From an archaeon (GTDB lineage Archaea; Thermoproteota; Nitrososphaeria; Nitrososphaerales; UBA183): a stretch of 64,000 bases of DNA. Numbering within the stretch: position 1 is the first letter of the stretch; every line of letters starts with the position of its first letter. The stretch is from NCBI GenBank assembly GCA_021828185.1, contig JAKASI010000002.1, positions 1 through 64,000 of the forward strand, in the 5' to 3' direction. The notes under the pieces were generated by a model, which was given only the letters and a program-made list of their open reading frames with translations, was not told the DNA's origin and did not search any database. The position numbers and the translations under genes were made by a program. This document shows, one piece after another, positions 57,439 to 64,000 of the stretch.

Positions 57439-59352
57439 CTAGTACACCCTGATTGCTTCCTGCACGGCAGGATGTATCGCAGGGATGCGGTAGATCCTCT
57501 GGATTGCGTACGCCAGGTTCTCTGTCTTCCGCTTCTCCCCGTGGTTCACGAGGACCAGCTGCAGCTTCGGCCTCACCTTCCCCACGAATCTGATGATCTG
57601 GTTGTAGTCGCTGTGGCCGCTGAACCCCTCCACTTTCTGCACCTTCGCCCTGACGTCGACTATCTTGATCTTCCCGTTCTGGTCCATCAGGCTGGCCTGG
57701 CTCCCGCCGTCGAGCACCCTCCGACCCATGCTCCCCTGGACCTGGTAGGACACGAAAAGTATCTTGTTCTTCTCGGAAGGCGCAAGGTGCTCGAAGTAGT
57801 CGAGGACCGGCCCTCCCTCGAGCATGCCTGAGGTCGCCATGATGACCGCGGGCCCCTCCCTATAGGCCTCCTCCCTGTCCGTCGGGTGCTCCACCTCGGT
57901 GAAGTACTCCGACTTGAAGGGGTTGACCCCCTCTTCGAGGATCTTCGTCCTCAGCTCCCTCGACAGGTAGTCGGCGTAGGAGACGTGTATCGCAGTCGCC
58001 TCGGAGATCATCCCCTCCGTGAAGACCGGGGCCTCCACGAGCACCTTGTTCCTCATGTACTGGTCTAGGACGATGAGTATCTCCTGGGCCCTCCCGACTG
58101 CGGGGACCGGTATCAGCACCTTCCCTCCCTGCCTGAGGGTCTCGTTGATGGCGTTGACGAAGTTCATCTCCACCTCCTCCCTGACCGGCATGATGTCCTC
58201 CTTCGCCCCGTAGGTGCTCTCCGTGATGAGCGTCTCGACCCGCGGATAGTTCCAGGTGGCTGAGTCGAAGAGCGCGGTCCTCCCGTACTTGTAGTCCCCG
58301 GTGTAGACGATGTTGTGCGCCCCCTCCCCAATGTGGAGGTGGACCGTCGCCGAGCCCAGTATGTGCCCCGCGTTGTTGAAGACGAGCTTGATGTCGGGGG
58401 AGATGTCTGTGACCATCCCGTAGGGAAGGGTGATGGCGTGCTGGATGACGTCCCTGATGTCCTTCTGGTCGTAGATGAGCCTCCCTCCCTCGATCTGGGC
58501 GATCTTGACGAAGTCGTTCTGCAGCAGGGTCATCAGGGGCAGGGTCGGCTCGGTGCAGTACACCGGCCCGTCGTAGCCGTACTTGTACATTGCAGGGAGG
58601 AAGCCCTGGTGGTCCAGGTGCGCGTGGCTGATCACTATGGCGTCGATGTCTCTCGGAGAGACGTCAGCCCAGTCCAGCCTCGGATAGGCGTCCCAGGTGT
58701 TCCTCGCGCCGGGGTGGATTCCGCAGTCCAGCAGCACCTTGCTCTCTGCGGTCTCGACGAGTATGCACGACCTCCCCACCTCCTGGAATGCCCCAAGGGT
58801 CTTGATGGTGACGTGCTCTTCCAGCGCCATCCTCGGCCTGAAGATCGCCTCCCCCAGCTCCTTCAGGAACTTCTCTCTCGCCTCGCTCCCGCTCTTCAGG
58901 GCGTAGTACATGTTCTGGATGGCGGTGGATTTGATGTGGGGCGCCTTCCTGACCTTGATCTTCCACCCTGTCTGGTCCATGGCCGCTCCGAGGTCGAAGC
59001 CTGCCTCCTGCGACAGGAGCTTTGGCGTCTCGGCCTCGACGGTTATCTCCCCCAGGGCGTCGTCGAAGAAGTAGTTCGACACTCCCGCCTCGGCCGGGAA
59101 GAGCCTCTCCAGGATCTGCCTCGCTTCGCTCTCCTGCTTCCTGATGGACTTCTCAGTCCTGGTGACGACCCGCTTCTTCAGCGAGTTCACTATCTCCGAT
59201 ATCACGTAGCTGTTCTTGTGGAGGAAGGCGGGGTTCCTGGTGTAGAGAGCGATCCTCGGGCCCTCGTATTCGATCCTTGTGATCTGAGCCTCCGCTGGGA
59301 TATTGTTCAGAATGGCGCTCATTAGGCTCACGCCGTTTGCTTTCTGTTCCAA
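57439..59352 (-). CDS. aCPSF1 (FttA) KH/beta-CASP ribonuclease, transcription terminator
   Basis: A 637-residue archaeal cleavage and polyadenylation factor 1. Residues 1-170 hold two KH-like domains. The metallo-beta-lactamase core has HAHLDHQGFLP (HxHxDH), NAGHILGSATVHL and YTGDYKYG. The beta-CASP insert includes VPAVGRAQE, the ATSGMLEGGP turn, and the final SGHSDY histidine motif. This enzyme cleaves nascent RNA to terminate transcription genome-wide in archaea. The start is a TTG two bases after the proteasome beta stop, so they are co-transcribed. Confidence 0.97.
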   Translation of the reverse strand: MEQKANGVSLMSAILNNIPAEAQITRIEYEGPRIALYTRNPAFLHKNSYVISEIVNSLKKRVVTRTEKSIRKQESEARQILERLFPAEAGVSNYFFDDALGEITVEAETPKLLSQEAGFDLGAAMDQTGWKIKVRKAPHIKSTAIQNMYYALKSGSEAREKFLKELGEAIFRPRMALEEHVTIKTLGAFQEVGRSCILVETAESKVLLDCGIHPGARNTWDAYPRLDWADVSPRDIDAIVISHAHLDHQGFLPAMYKYGYDGPVYCTEPTLPLMTLLQNDFVKIAQIEGGRLIYDQKDIRDVIQHAITLPYGMVTDISPDIKLVFNNAGHILGSATVHLHIGEGAHNIVYTGDYKYGRTALFDSATWNYPRVETLITESTYGAKEDIMPVREEVEMNFVNAINETLRQGGKVLIPVPAVGRAQEILIVLDQYMRNKVLVEAPVFTEGMISEATAIHVSYADYLSRELRTKILEEGVNPFKSEYFTEVEHPTDREEAYREGPAVIMATSGMLEGGPVLDYFEHLAPSEKNKILFVSYQVQGSMGRRVLDGGSQASLMDQNGKIKIVDVRAKVQKVEGFSGHSDYNQIIRFVGKVRPKLQLVLVNHGEKRKTENLAYAIQRIYRIPAIHPAVQEAIRVY

Positions 59353-59354
59353 GA

Positions 59355-60032
59355 CTAATTTTCAGTTGTAAACTGAGCCAGGAGTTTGTCCTTCTCCTGC
59401 TCGGATATCTCCCTGAACCCTTCCTTGTCCAGGATTGCCACGTCGAAGTGGTCTCCCGTGGCCACGTTCCTCCTCGTCGCCGCGATTATCGCCTTGGCAG
59501 CCAGCGGATACGCCTTGGCCACCGACAGTCCCTCCTTGAACTCCGCTTCCAGTATCCCGTAGGCTACCGGGGACCCGCTCCCGGTTGCGATCATCTTCTC
59601 CTGGTTAATCGAGCCGAAAAAGTCGACGTTGAAGAGCGACCCGCCGCTGGTGTCCACCCCGCCCACGAGGACGTCCGCGATGAACGGATAGAGCCTCGAG
59701 GAGAAGAGGACGTTGGACACTACCTGGGCCGCAGCCTTCACCGGCATGGGCCTCCCTCTCTCGATCCTGTAGAGGTTGGAGTAGTACTTCAGGGTGTCCA
59801 CGACGTTCTGCGCGTCGGCGACCCCTCCTGATATCGTCATGGCTATGTTGTCGTCGATCTTCAGCAGTTTCTTTCCCCTCTTGTGGGCTATGAACCCCCC
59901 GGCCGTGACCCTGGTGTCTGTTGCCAGGACGACCCCGTCGGAGCAGACCAGCCCGACGGTCGTCGTGCCGTGGTAAACTGCAGACCCTAGGGTATTCCTG
60001 TTTGTTTTGAAACCCATCGACATGATGTCCAC
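59355..60032 (-). CDS. psmB: Proteasome beta subunit
   Basis: A 225-residue precursor. A propeptide of about 21 residues precedes the catalytic threonine in HGTTTVGLVCSDG, and conserved LATDTRVTAGGFIAHKRGKKLLKID (catalytic Asp and Lys) and GSGSPVAYGILEAEF follow. It forms the active rings of the 20S proteasome; the PAC2 assembly factor is encoded nearby. Its promoter box lies at 60071-60081. Confidence 0.96.
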   Translation of the reverse strand: MDIMSMGFKTNRNTLGSAVYHGTTTVGLVCSDGVVLATDTRVTAGGFIAHKRGKKLLKIDDNIAMTISGGVADAQNVVDTLKYYSNLYRIERGRPMPVKAAAQVVSNVLFSSRLYPFIADVLVGGVDTSGGSLFNVDFFGSINQEKMIATGSGSPVAYGILEAEFKEGLSVAKAYPLAAKAIIAATRRNVATGDHFDVAILDKEGFREISEQEKDKLLAQFTTEN

Positions 60033-60070
60033 AACCCTCGAAAAAGGACGAAAACGCCGTGCCCCAGTCG

Positions 60071-60081
60071 CTTATTATATC
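60071..60081 (-). promoter_or_regulatory. TATA box for psmB-aCPSF1
   Basis: The minus strand reads GATATAATAAG. It lies about 40-50 bases upstream of the psmB ATG at 60032, leaving room for a short leader. Confidence 0.6.
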
Positions 60082-60117
60082 TTTCCGAGGCTCCGCCCAG
60101 TCAGGGCCCCGAGCAGA

Positions 60118-60300
60118 CTATCTGGTCCCGGGCAGATGCAGCGCAGCGATTCCGATTGCGATGCCTGCGATGAGGAACCAGAGCCCATAGAGGTATCCCC
60201 GCAGGAGGCCGTAGCTTCCGAAGATCACGAAGACCACTACAATCCCGAACAGGAGTGCCAGGGCCCAGAAGCGGCTCCGAGAGCCCAGGCGCGAGACCAT
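60118..60300 (-). CDS. Small two-helix membrane protein
   Basis: A 60-residue frame with an Arg-rich head and two hydrophobic helices (about 11-28 and 35-54: WALALLFGIVVVFVIFGSYG and LYGLWFLIAGIAIGIAAL). Its composition is clearly membrane-like, so it is probably a real gene. It is divergent from the G1P dehydrogenase gene. Function unknown. Confidence 0.5.
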   Translation of the reverse strand: MVSRLGSRSRFWALALLFGIVVVFVIFGSYGLLRGYLYGLWFLIAGIAIGIAALHLPGTR

Positions 60301-60464
60301 GACCGGAACACTCCGCGCGGTCGTGGCGGCGACTCGCTGCGGAGCTCAGACAAAGCCTCCCAGGCCGTTCCCAAGGCATCAGCAGGGACCATGGCGACGA
60401 AAGGCAAGAGCCTGGGCTGCTGCCTCACGGCGTCCTTAAATGACGACCGGGGAGCTCGGCCGTC

Positions 60465-61502
60465 GTGGACTCCTACCACCTGATGGAGCTCCCGACCAAG
60501 GTCCTGATCGGGGACGGGGTCATCGAGAAGCTCGGGGAGTTCCTCAGCGAGTCCGCGGGGGACAGGAAGATCGTGATCTCGTCTGGTTCCAGCGTCACCT
60601 CCAAGGTGAGGGCGGAGGTCGATTCAGCCATCGGGAGAGAACCGGTCTGGGTAGAGGTGTCAGCGGCGGACATGGAGAACGTCGAACGCGTCATGTCTGC
60701 AGCGTCCGGGTGCGGGTGCATCGTCGGGGTCGGGGGAGGGAAGAGCGTAGACGTCGGAAAGCTGGCAGCCTTCAAGCTGCACCTCCCGTTCTACTCGGTC
60801 CCCACGAGCGCATCGCACGACGGAATCTCCAGCCCCTTCGCTTCCCTCAGGGGGCTGGACAGGCCCTACTCCGTCATGGCGAAGCCGCCGGTGGGGATAC
60901 TGGCGGACATAGACGTGATCTCTTCGGCCCCCAGGCGCCTCCTGGCCTCGGGGTGCGGAGACCTGGTTTCGAAACTGACCGCGGTCAAGGACTGGCAGCT
61001 GGCCAGGAGGGTCACCGGGGAGTACTACGGAAGCTACTCGGCGAGTCTCGCATTGATGAGCGCCAACGTGGTGCTGGACCATGCGAGGCAGATCGGGAGG
61101 TTCGACAGGGACAGCGTGCGCGACCTCGTGGAGGCGCTCATCAGCACAGGGGTGGCCGCAGGCATAGCCGGGAGCTCCAGGCCGTGCTCCGGGTCCGAGC
61201 ACCTGTTCAGCCACTATCTCGACCTGGTGGCGCCCGACGCGGGGCTCCACGGAGAGAAGTGCGGAATAGGGACCATCATGATGGCGAAGCTCCACGGCAT
61301 CGACTGGCGGAAGGTCAGAGCTGCCCTGAAGAGCGTCGGGGCGCCGGTGGAGGCCTCCCAGATAGGAGTGGACGACTCGATGGTGGTGGAGTCCCTTGTA
61401 AGGGCGAGCTCGATAAGGCCCGACCGCTACACGATACTCTCCAGGAGAAAGCTCACGAGCACGAGCGCCAGGGCCCTGGCCAGGGCTACGGGCGTAATCT
61501 AG
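60465..61502 (+). CDS. egsA: sn-glycerol-1-phosphate dehydrogenase
   Basis: A 345-residue NAD(P)-dependent enzyme that makes the glycerol backbone of archaeal ether lipids. GVGGGKSVDVGKLAA (nucleotide site), SVPTSASHDGISSPFAS, and the zinc ligands in SGCGDLVSK, GSEHLFSHYLD and HGEKCGIGTIMMA are all in place. It begins at a GTG about 26 bases after CTTAAATGA (60434-60442), hence probably leaderless. It ends with a four-base overlap of the convergent FKBP gene. It is a strong marker for archaea. Confidence 0.97.
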   Translation: MDSYHLMELPTKVLIGDGVIEKLGEFLSESAGDRKIVISSGSSVTSKVRAEVDSAIGREPVWVEVSAADMENVERVMSAASGCGCIVGVGGGKSVDVGKLAAFKLHLPFYSVPTSASHDGISSPFASLRGLDRPYSVMAKPPVGILADIDVISSAPRRLLASGCGDLVSKLTAVKDWQLARRVTGEYYGSYSASLALMSANVVLDHARQIGRFDRDSVRDLVEALISTGVAAGIAGSSRPCSGSEHLFSHYLDLVAPDAGLHGEKCGIGTIMMAKLHGIDWRKVRAALKSVGAPVEASQIGVDDSMVVESLVRASSIRPDRYTILSRRKLTSTSARALARATGVI

Positions 61503-62281
61503 GCGGTCTTGGTCGGCGCTTCCTTCTTCTTCCTCGTCTTGGCCCCGGCCGGCTCCGGGGCCTTCTCTGCCTTCGGCTCCTCCTTTTTCTGCGGGGCTTT
61601 CGGATTGGCGAACTTCTCCAGGAAGGTCAGGGTCCCGACGCTTGGGACGAACTTGAACACGTCGTTCGAAATCCCCCTCTTGATGATCTGCAGCCCTTCG
61701 ACCAGGAAGAGCTCCTCGGGGATGGTCACGGTGAGCGCCCCGTCCGCGATCTCGACCGAGGCCCTCTTCCCGTCTGCTGCGAGCCTCCGGTCCACCAGCG
61801 CTCGGACCTTGTCCTCGTCGGTGTCGACCGTCTTCAGGACTTCGAAGTCGTAGATTATCGACTTGCCTGCGAGCCTGTGGTTGAAGTCCACCTGCGCCCG
61901 GCCAGACCCGATGAACCTGACCGTCCCGACCCTGTTGTCGATCTCGACCGGGTCCCCCACGGCCAGCTCGTGTTCCCTCTCTCCGAACTTGCGCAGGGGG
62001 ATCATCCTGAGCTGTGTCGGGTCTCTGACTCCGAAGGCCTTGTCCGGGGGGAGCTCGATCTGCTTCTTCTCTCCCACGGAGAGCTTGGCCACCTCGGCGT
62101 CCAGGCCGGAGATCAGCCACCCTTCCCCGACGGCGACCAGCTTCGGTTCGTACTTCTTCGTGTCTTCATAGATCTTGAGCTTCTTGGCTTCGTCCTCGAC
62201 CGTTGACTCGATCCCTTCTCCCGTGTCCTTGACCCGGGCGGTGTAGTTTGCGAATATCAGGGCCCCCTTCGCGAACGGCAT
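61499..62281 (-). CDS. FKBP-type (SlyD-like) peptidyl-prolyl isomerase
   Basis: A 260-residue protein. The N-terminal FKBP part (GALIFANYTARVKDTGEGIES) is followed by an inserted chaperone flap (EIDNRVGTVRFIGSGRAQVDFNHRLAGK) as in archaeal long FKBPs. A C-terminal domain of about 90 residues ends in a Lys/Pro/Ala-rich tail. It catalyses proline isomerisation and acts as a chaperone. Convergent with egsA, with a four-base overlap. Confidence 0.93.
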   Translation of the reverse strand: MPFAKGALIFANYTARVKDTGEGIESTVEDEAKKLKIYEDTKKYEPKLVAVGEGWLISGLDAEVAKLSVGEKKQIELPPDKAFGVRDPTQLRMIPLRKFGEREHELAVGDPVEIDNRVGTVRFIGSGRAQVDFNHRLAGKSIIYDFEVLKTVDTDEDKVRALVDRRLAADGKRASVEIADGALTVTIPEELFLVEGLQIIKRGISNDVFKFVPSVGTLTFLEKFANPKAPQKKEEPKAEKAPEPAGAKTRKKKEAPTKTA

Positions 62282-62318
62282 AGGATTCGACCGGCCTTCG
62301 TGTTGGGTTTAAATGCTT

Positions 62319-63416
62319 TCACGGGGTCCTGAAGGTTGCCATCGTTTCACGGATGGCCTTCAGCGTCGTGTTGACGTACCGTTCGTTTATCTGGCCCATG
62401 CACCCCACCCTGGATACCTTCCCGGCGAACGGTCCGAACCCTCCAGCTATGACGACCCCCTTGTCATGGGCAAGGGCCTTCCTGAACTTGGCATCGTCCA
62501 CCCCCTGGGGGTAGTATGACGCCACGACCGTCTTCGACCGGACCGACTTCTCGGCCACGGGCTTCAGCCCCTGGCTGGCAAGGCCGTCATAGAGCATCTC
62601 GCTCATCCTGTCGTGCCGCTCCACCCTCTTCGCAAAGCCCTCCTCCAGGAGCTCTTCGAGAGCCTCGTCCAGGGCGTAGTACAGCGGGAGCGCCGGAGTG
62701 AATGGGGTCTCCCCCTTCGTCGCGTACTCGAGGTACCTCGGCAGCTCGAAGTACCTGGTCTTCGGGGGCGAAGTCCTGAGGAACTCCTCCACCCTCTTGC
62801 TCACCGACAGGAGGGCCAGGCCGGGCGGCGCCGCGATGCACTTCTGGCTCCCTGTGATGCAGATGTCGACCCCCCACCTGTCGACGGGGATCGCGTACCC
62901 TCCCAGGCTCGATATGGCGTCGATGACCGCGAAAGCTCCGTGGTCCCTCGCAAGCCTGGTGGCCTCTTCCACGTAGGGGGCTGCCACTCCGGTGCTGGTC
63001 TCGTTGTGGACGAGGAAGAGCGCCTTGAAGTCCCCCTGGGCGTCCATGGCGGCCTTCAGCTGTTCGATGGTGGGGACCTTCCCGAACTCCGACTTGACCC
63101 TGACCGCCTCCCCACCGGCCATCTCGACAGTCTCCGCGAGCCTCGTGCTGAACTCTCCGAACACGGCGACGACCGCGGCGTCCCCCGGCCTTATGAGGTT
63201 CCAGACCGCGGCCTCGACCCCTCCGGTCCCGGACGACGAGAGGACGACGACGTCCCCCTCGGTCTGGAAGAGGCGCCTCGTCTTGTCAAGAATCCCTTTG
63301 CCCAGCTCTCTGAACGCGTCCCCTCTGTGGTTGATTATGGGGCGGAGCATCGCCTTCATCACCCGGTCAGAAACGTTCGTCGGGCCGGGGAGCATGATCA
63401 GGTCTTGCTTATCCAT
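62319..63416 (-). CDS. Class V aminotransferase, alanine-glyoxylate/serine-pyruvate type
   Basis: A 365-residue PLP enzyme. LPGPTNVSDRVMKAM is the usual opening, SSSGTGGVEAAVWNL binds the phosphate, VHNETSTGVAAP and VIDAISSLGGY precede the lysine-containing TGSQKCIAAPPGLALL, and KGETPFTPAL follows. It resembles alanine-glyoxylate or serine-pyruvate aminotransferases, which in archaea can serve glycine or serine metabolism and link to the Tdh-Kbl genes. Its 5' end overlaps nadM by eight bases. Confidence 0.9.
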   Translation of the reverse strand: MDKQDLIMLPGPTNVSDRVMKAMLRPIINHRGDAFRELGKGILDKTRRLFQTEGDVVVLSSSGTGGVEAAVWNLIRPGDAAVVAVFGEFSTRLAETVEMAGGEAVRVKSEFGKVPTIEQLKAAMDAQGDFKALFLVHNETSTGVAAPYVEEATRLARDHGAFAVIDAISSLGGYAIPVDRWGVDICITGSQKCIAAPPGLALLSVSKRVEEFLRTSPPKTRYFELPRYLEYATKGETPFTPALPLYYALDEALEELLEEGFAKRVERHDRMSEMLYDGLASQGLKPVAEKSVRSKTVVASYYPQGVDDAKFRKALAHDKGVVIAGGFGPFAGKVSRVGCMGQINERYVNTTLKAIRETMATFRTP

Positions 63417-63945
63417 GGCCGCTCCCCCTCAGGTCCTTGCGCATAAGTGCTCTCACCCGCTCGACCCCTCCGAACTTTCTGACCAGCTTGGCCACCTCGG
63501 GGGGGACCAGGCTCTCCCAGTCCTTCCTTTCCAGAATTCTGTCCCTGACGTTGGTCGCAGAGTACCTGCTCCTGTCCAGATAGGGGACCGCCCTCACCTC
63601 CATCCCTTCCTCCTTGAAGAGGAGGAATGTGAGCGCGTCGTTGGTGAACACCACGTCGAACTTCGGGACCATGGACACCACGCTCGAGACCCAGAGCGAA
63701 TGCGAGTCCGCGTCTGCTATGGGGATCGCCATCCACTTCGACGGGTCGACCCCGTTGGCGTCGAGGGCGTCCTTGATCATCGCGATCCTCTCTCCCGCGG
63801 TGAACGGGTTGTCCCTCTCGTGGCTCCTCTGGGCTGAGCCCACGACCACGTAGAGATAGGCGACCCGCTTCAGGGCGTACCTGACGGCCTCCAGATGGCC
63901 GAGATGGAAAGGCTGGAAGCGGCCCACCAGAAGACCGACCCGCAT
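63409..63945 (-). CDS. nadM: Nicotinamide-nucleotide adenylyltransferase, archaeal NadM type
   Basis: A 178-residue nucleotidyltransferase making NAD from NMN and ATP. GLLVGRFQPFHLGHLEAV holds the HxGH-like motif, GSAQRSHERDNPFTAGER the expected loop, and YSATNVRDRI the ISSTxxR-like nucleotide motif in archaeal form (SRYSATNVR). The ATG at 63945 is about 30 bases after a TATA box (63975-63983). It is the first gene of a unit with the aminotransferase. Confidence 0.94.
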   Translation of the reverse strand: MRVGLLVGRFQPFHLGHLEAVRYALKRVAYLYVVVGSAQRSHERDNPFTAGERIAMIKDALDANGVDPSKWMAIPIADADSHSLWVSSVVSMVPKFDVVFTNDALTFLLFKEEGMEVRAVPYLDRSRYSATNVRDRILERKDWESLVPPEVAKLVRKFGGVERVRALMRKDLRGSGHG

Positions 63946-63974
63946 ACCCCTCGTTTTTCCTGCCCCGGTCTGGT

Positions 63975-63983
63975 CTATTTAAG
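63975..63983 (-). promoter_or_regulatory. TATA box for nadM
   Basis: The minus strand reads CTTAAATAG, about 30-38 bases before the nadM ATG at 63945. No upstream gene is visible before the window ends. Confidence 0.6.
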
Positions 63984-64000
63984 AAGAAGCGCGCCGTTTC

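Noticed and set aside
60440..62206. 588-residue open frame on the plus strand
   Set aside because: It is a shadow of egsA and FKBP in another frame; composition is rich in Arg, Gly and Pro without any domain, as expected from high-GC third positions.
1..64000. CRISPR array or cas genes
   Set aside because: No regularly spaced short repeats and no Cas proteins were found; the only dispersed repeat is the two-copy 250-base element.

Overview
The window reads as a chromosomal segment of a GC-rich archaeon, most likely in the Thermoproteota/TACK group and close to Nitrososphaeria-type lineages. That lineage placement is inference from gene content: archaeal MCM with GINS and Hel308, small RFC subunit, aCPSF1, proteasome beta, PAC2 chaperone, Sm-like protein, SepF, glycerol-1-phosphate dehydrogenase, a Sulfolobus-type zinc ferredoxin, a sulfocyanin-like cupredoxin and a thaumarchaeal-output-domain-like protein. 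Gene starts agree with an archaeon: many sit about 25-35 bases downstream of a TATA box with little or no leader, and TTG and GTG starts are common. No rRNA, intact tRNA or CRISPR array was seen.

Layout. 1-6.9 kb: the tail of a HerA/VirB4-like ATPase, a GC-rich structured repeat, then a leftward operon (ACT/V4R-like protein, zinc-ribbon TackOD1-like protein, GT2 glycosyltransferase, multi-membrane glycosyltransferase). 7.3-8.0 kb: a broken tyrosine integrase whose first codons overlap a tRNA-3'-end-like sequence; a related 41-base copy lies near 24.3 kb. 8.4-12.1 kb: vitamin B6 (pdxT, pdxS) and folate (folP, folK, folB) genes. 12.6-18.4 kb: a metal/sulfur redox island with a cupredoxin, ArsR and PadR regulators, thioredoxin-like and TRASH-like genes (two frameshifted), a sulfide:quinone-reductase-like flavoprotein and three DsrE-family proteins. 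19.0-21.5 kb: an ABC exporter. 21.5-25.2 kb: an accessory stretch with a second copy of the structured repeat, secreted proteins, a pilin remnant and a zinc-ribbon protein.

25.3-30.4 kb holds a ClC channel, two ferredoxin-type proteins, a five-to-seven-helix membrane protein, a Bat-type HTH-10 regulator and a V4R protein, tied together by two families of perfect or near-perfect palindromes in their promoters. I regard this as the best candidate for an undescribed regulated redox module. 30.4-37.3 kb is a replication/repair block (GINS, MCM, a free-standing HNH endonuclease, Hel308, an asparagine-synthase-like PP-loop enzyme, a HemK-like methyltransferase). 37.4-42.6 kb encodes a complete branched-chain amino-acid-type ABC importer.

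42.7-64 kb is dense housekeeping sequence: RFC, HisS, threonine degradation (Tdh, Kbl), archease and RtcB, PAC2 and PDCD5-like proteins, RpiA, Sm, PUA, SepF, aCPSF1, proteasome beta, G1P dehydrogenase, FKBP, a class V aminotransferase and NadM. It is interrupted by decayed mobile genes (a LAGLIDADG endonuclease and a TnpB fragment). Several genes (RtcB, the asparagine-synthase-like protein, a ferredoxin) have conserved N termini extending beyond any ATG, GTG or TTG, which points to CTG or ACG starts or to sequence errors.
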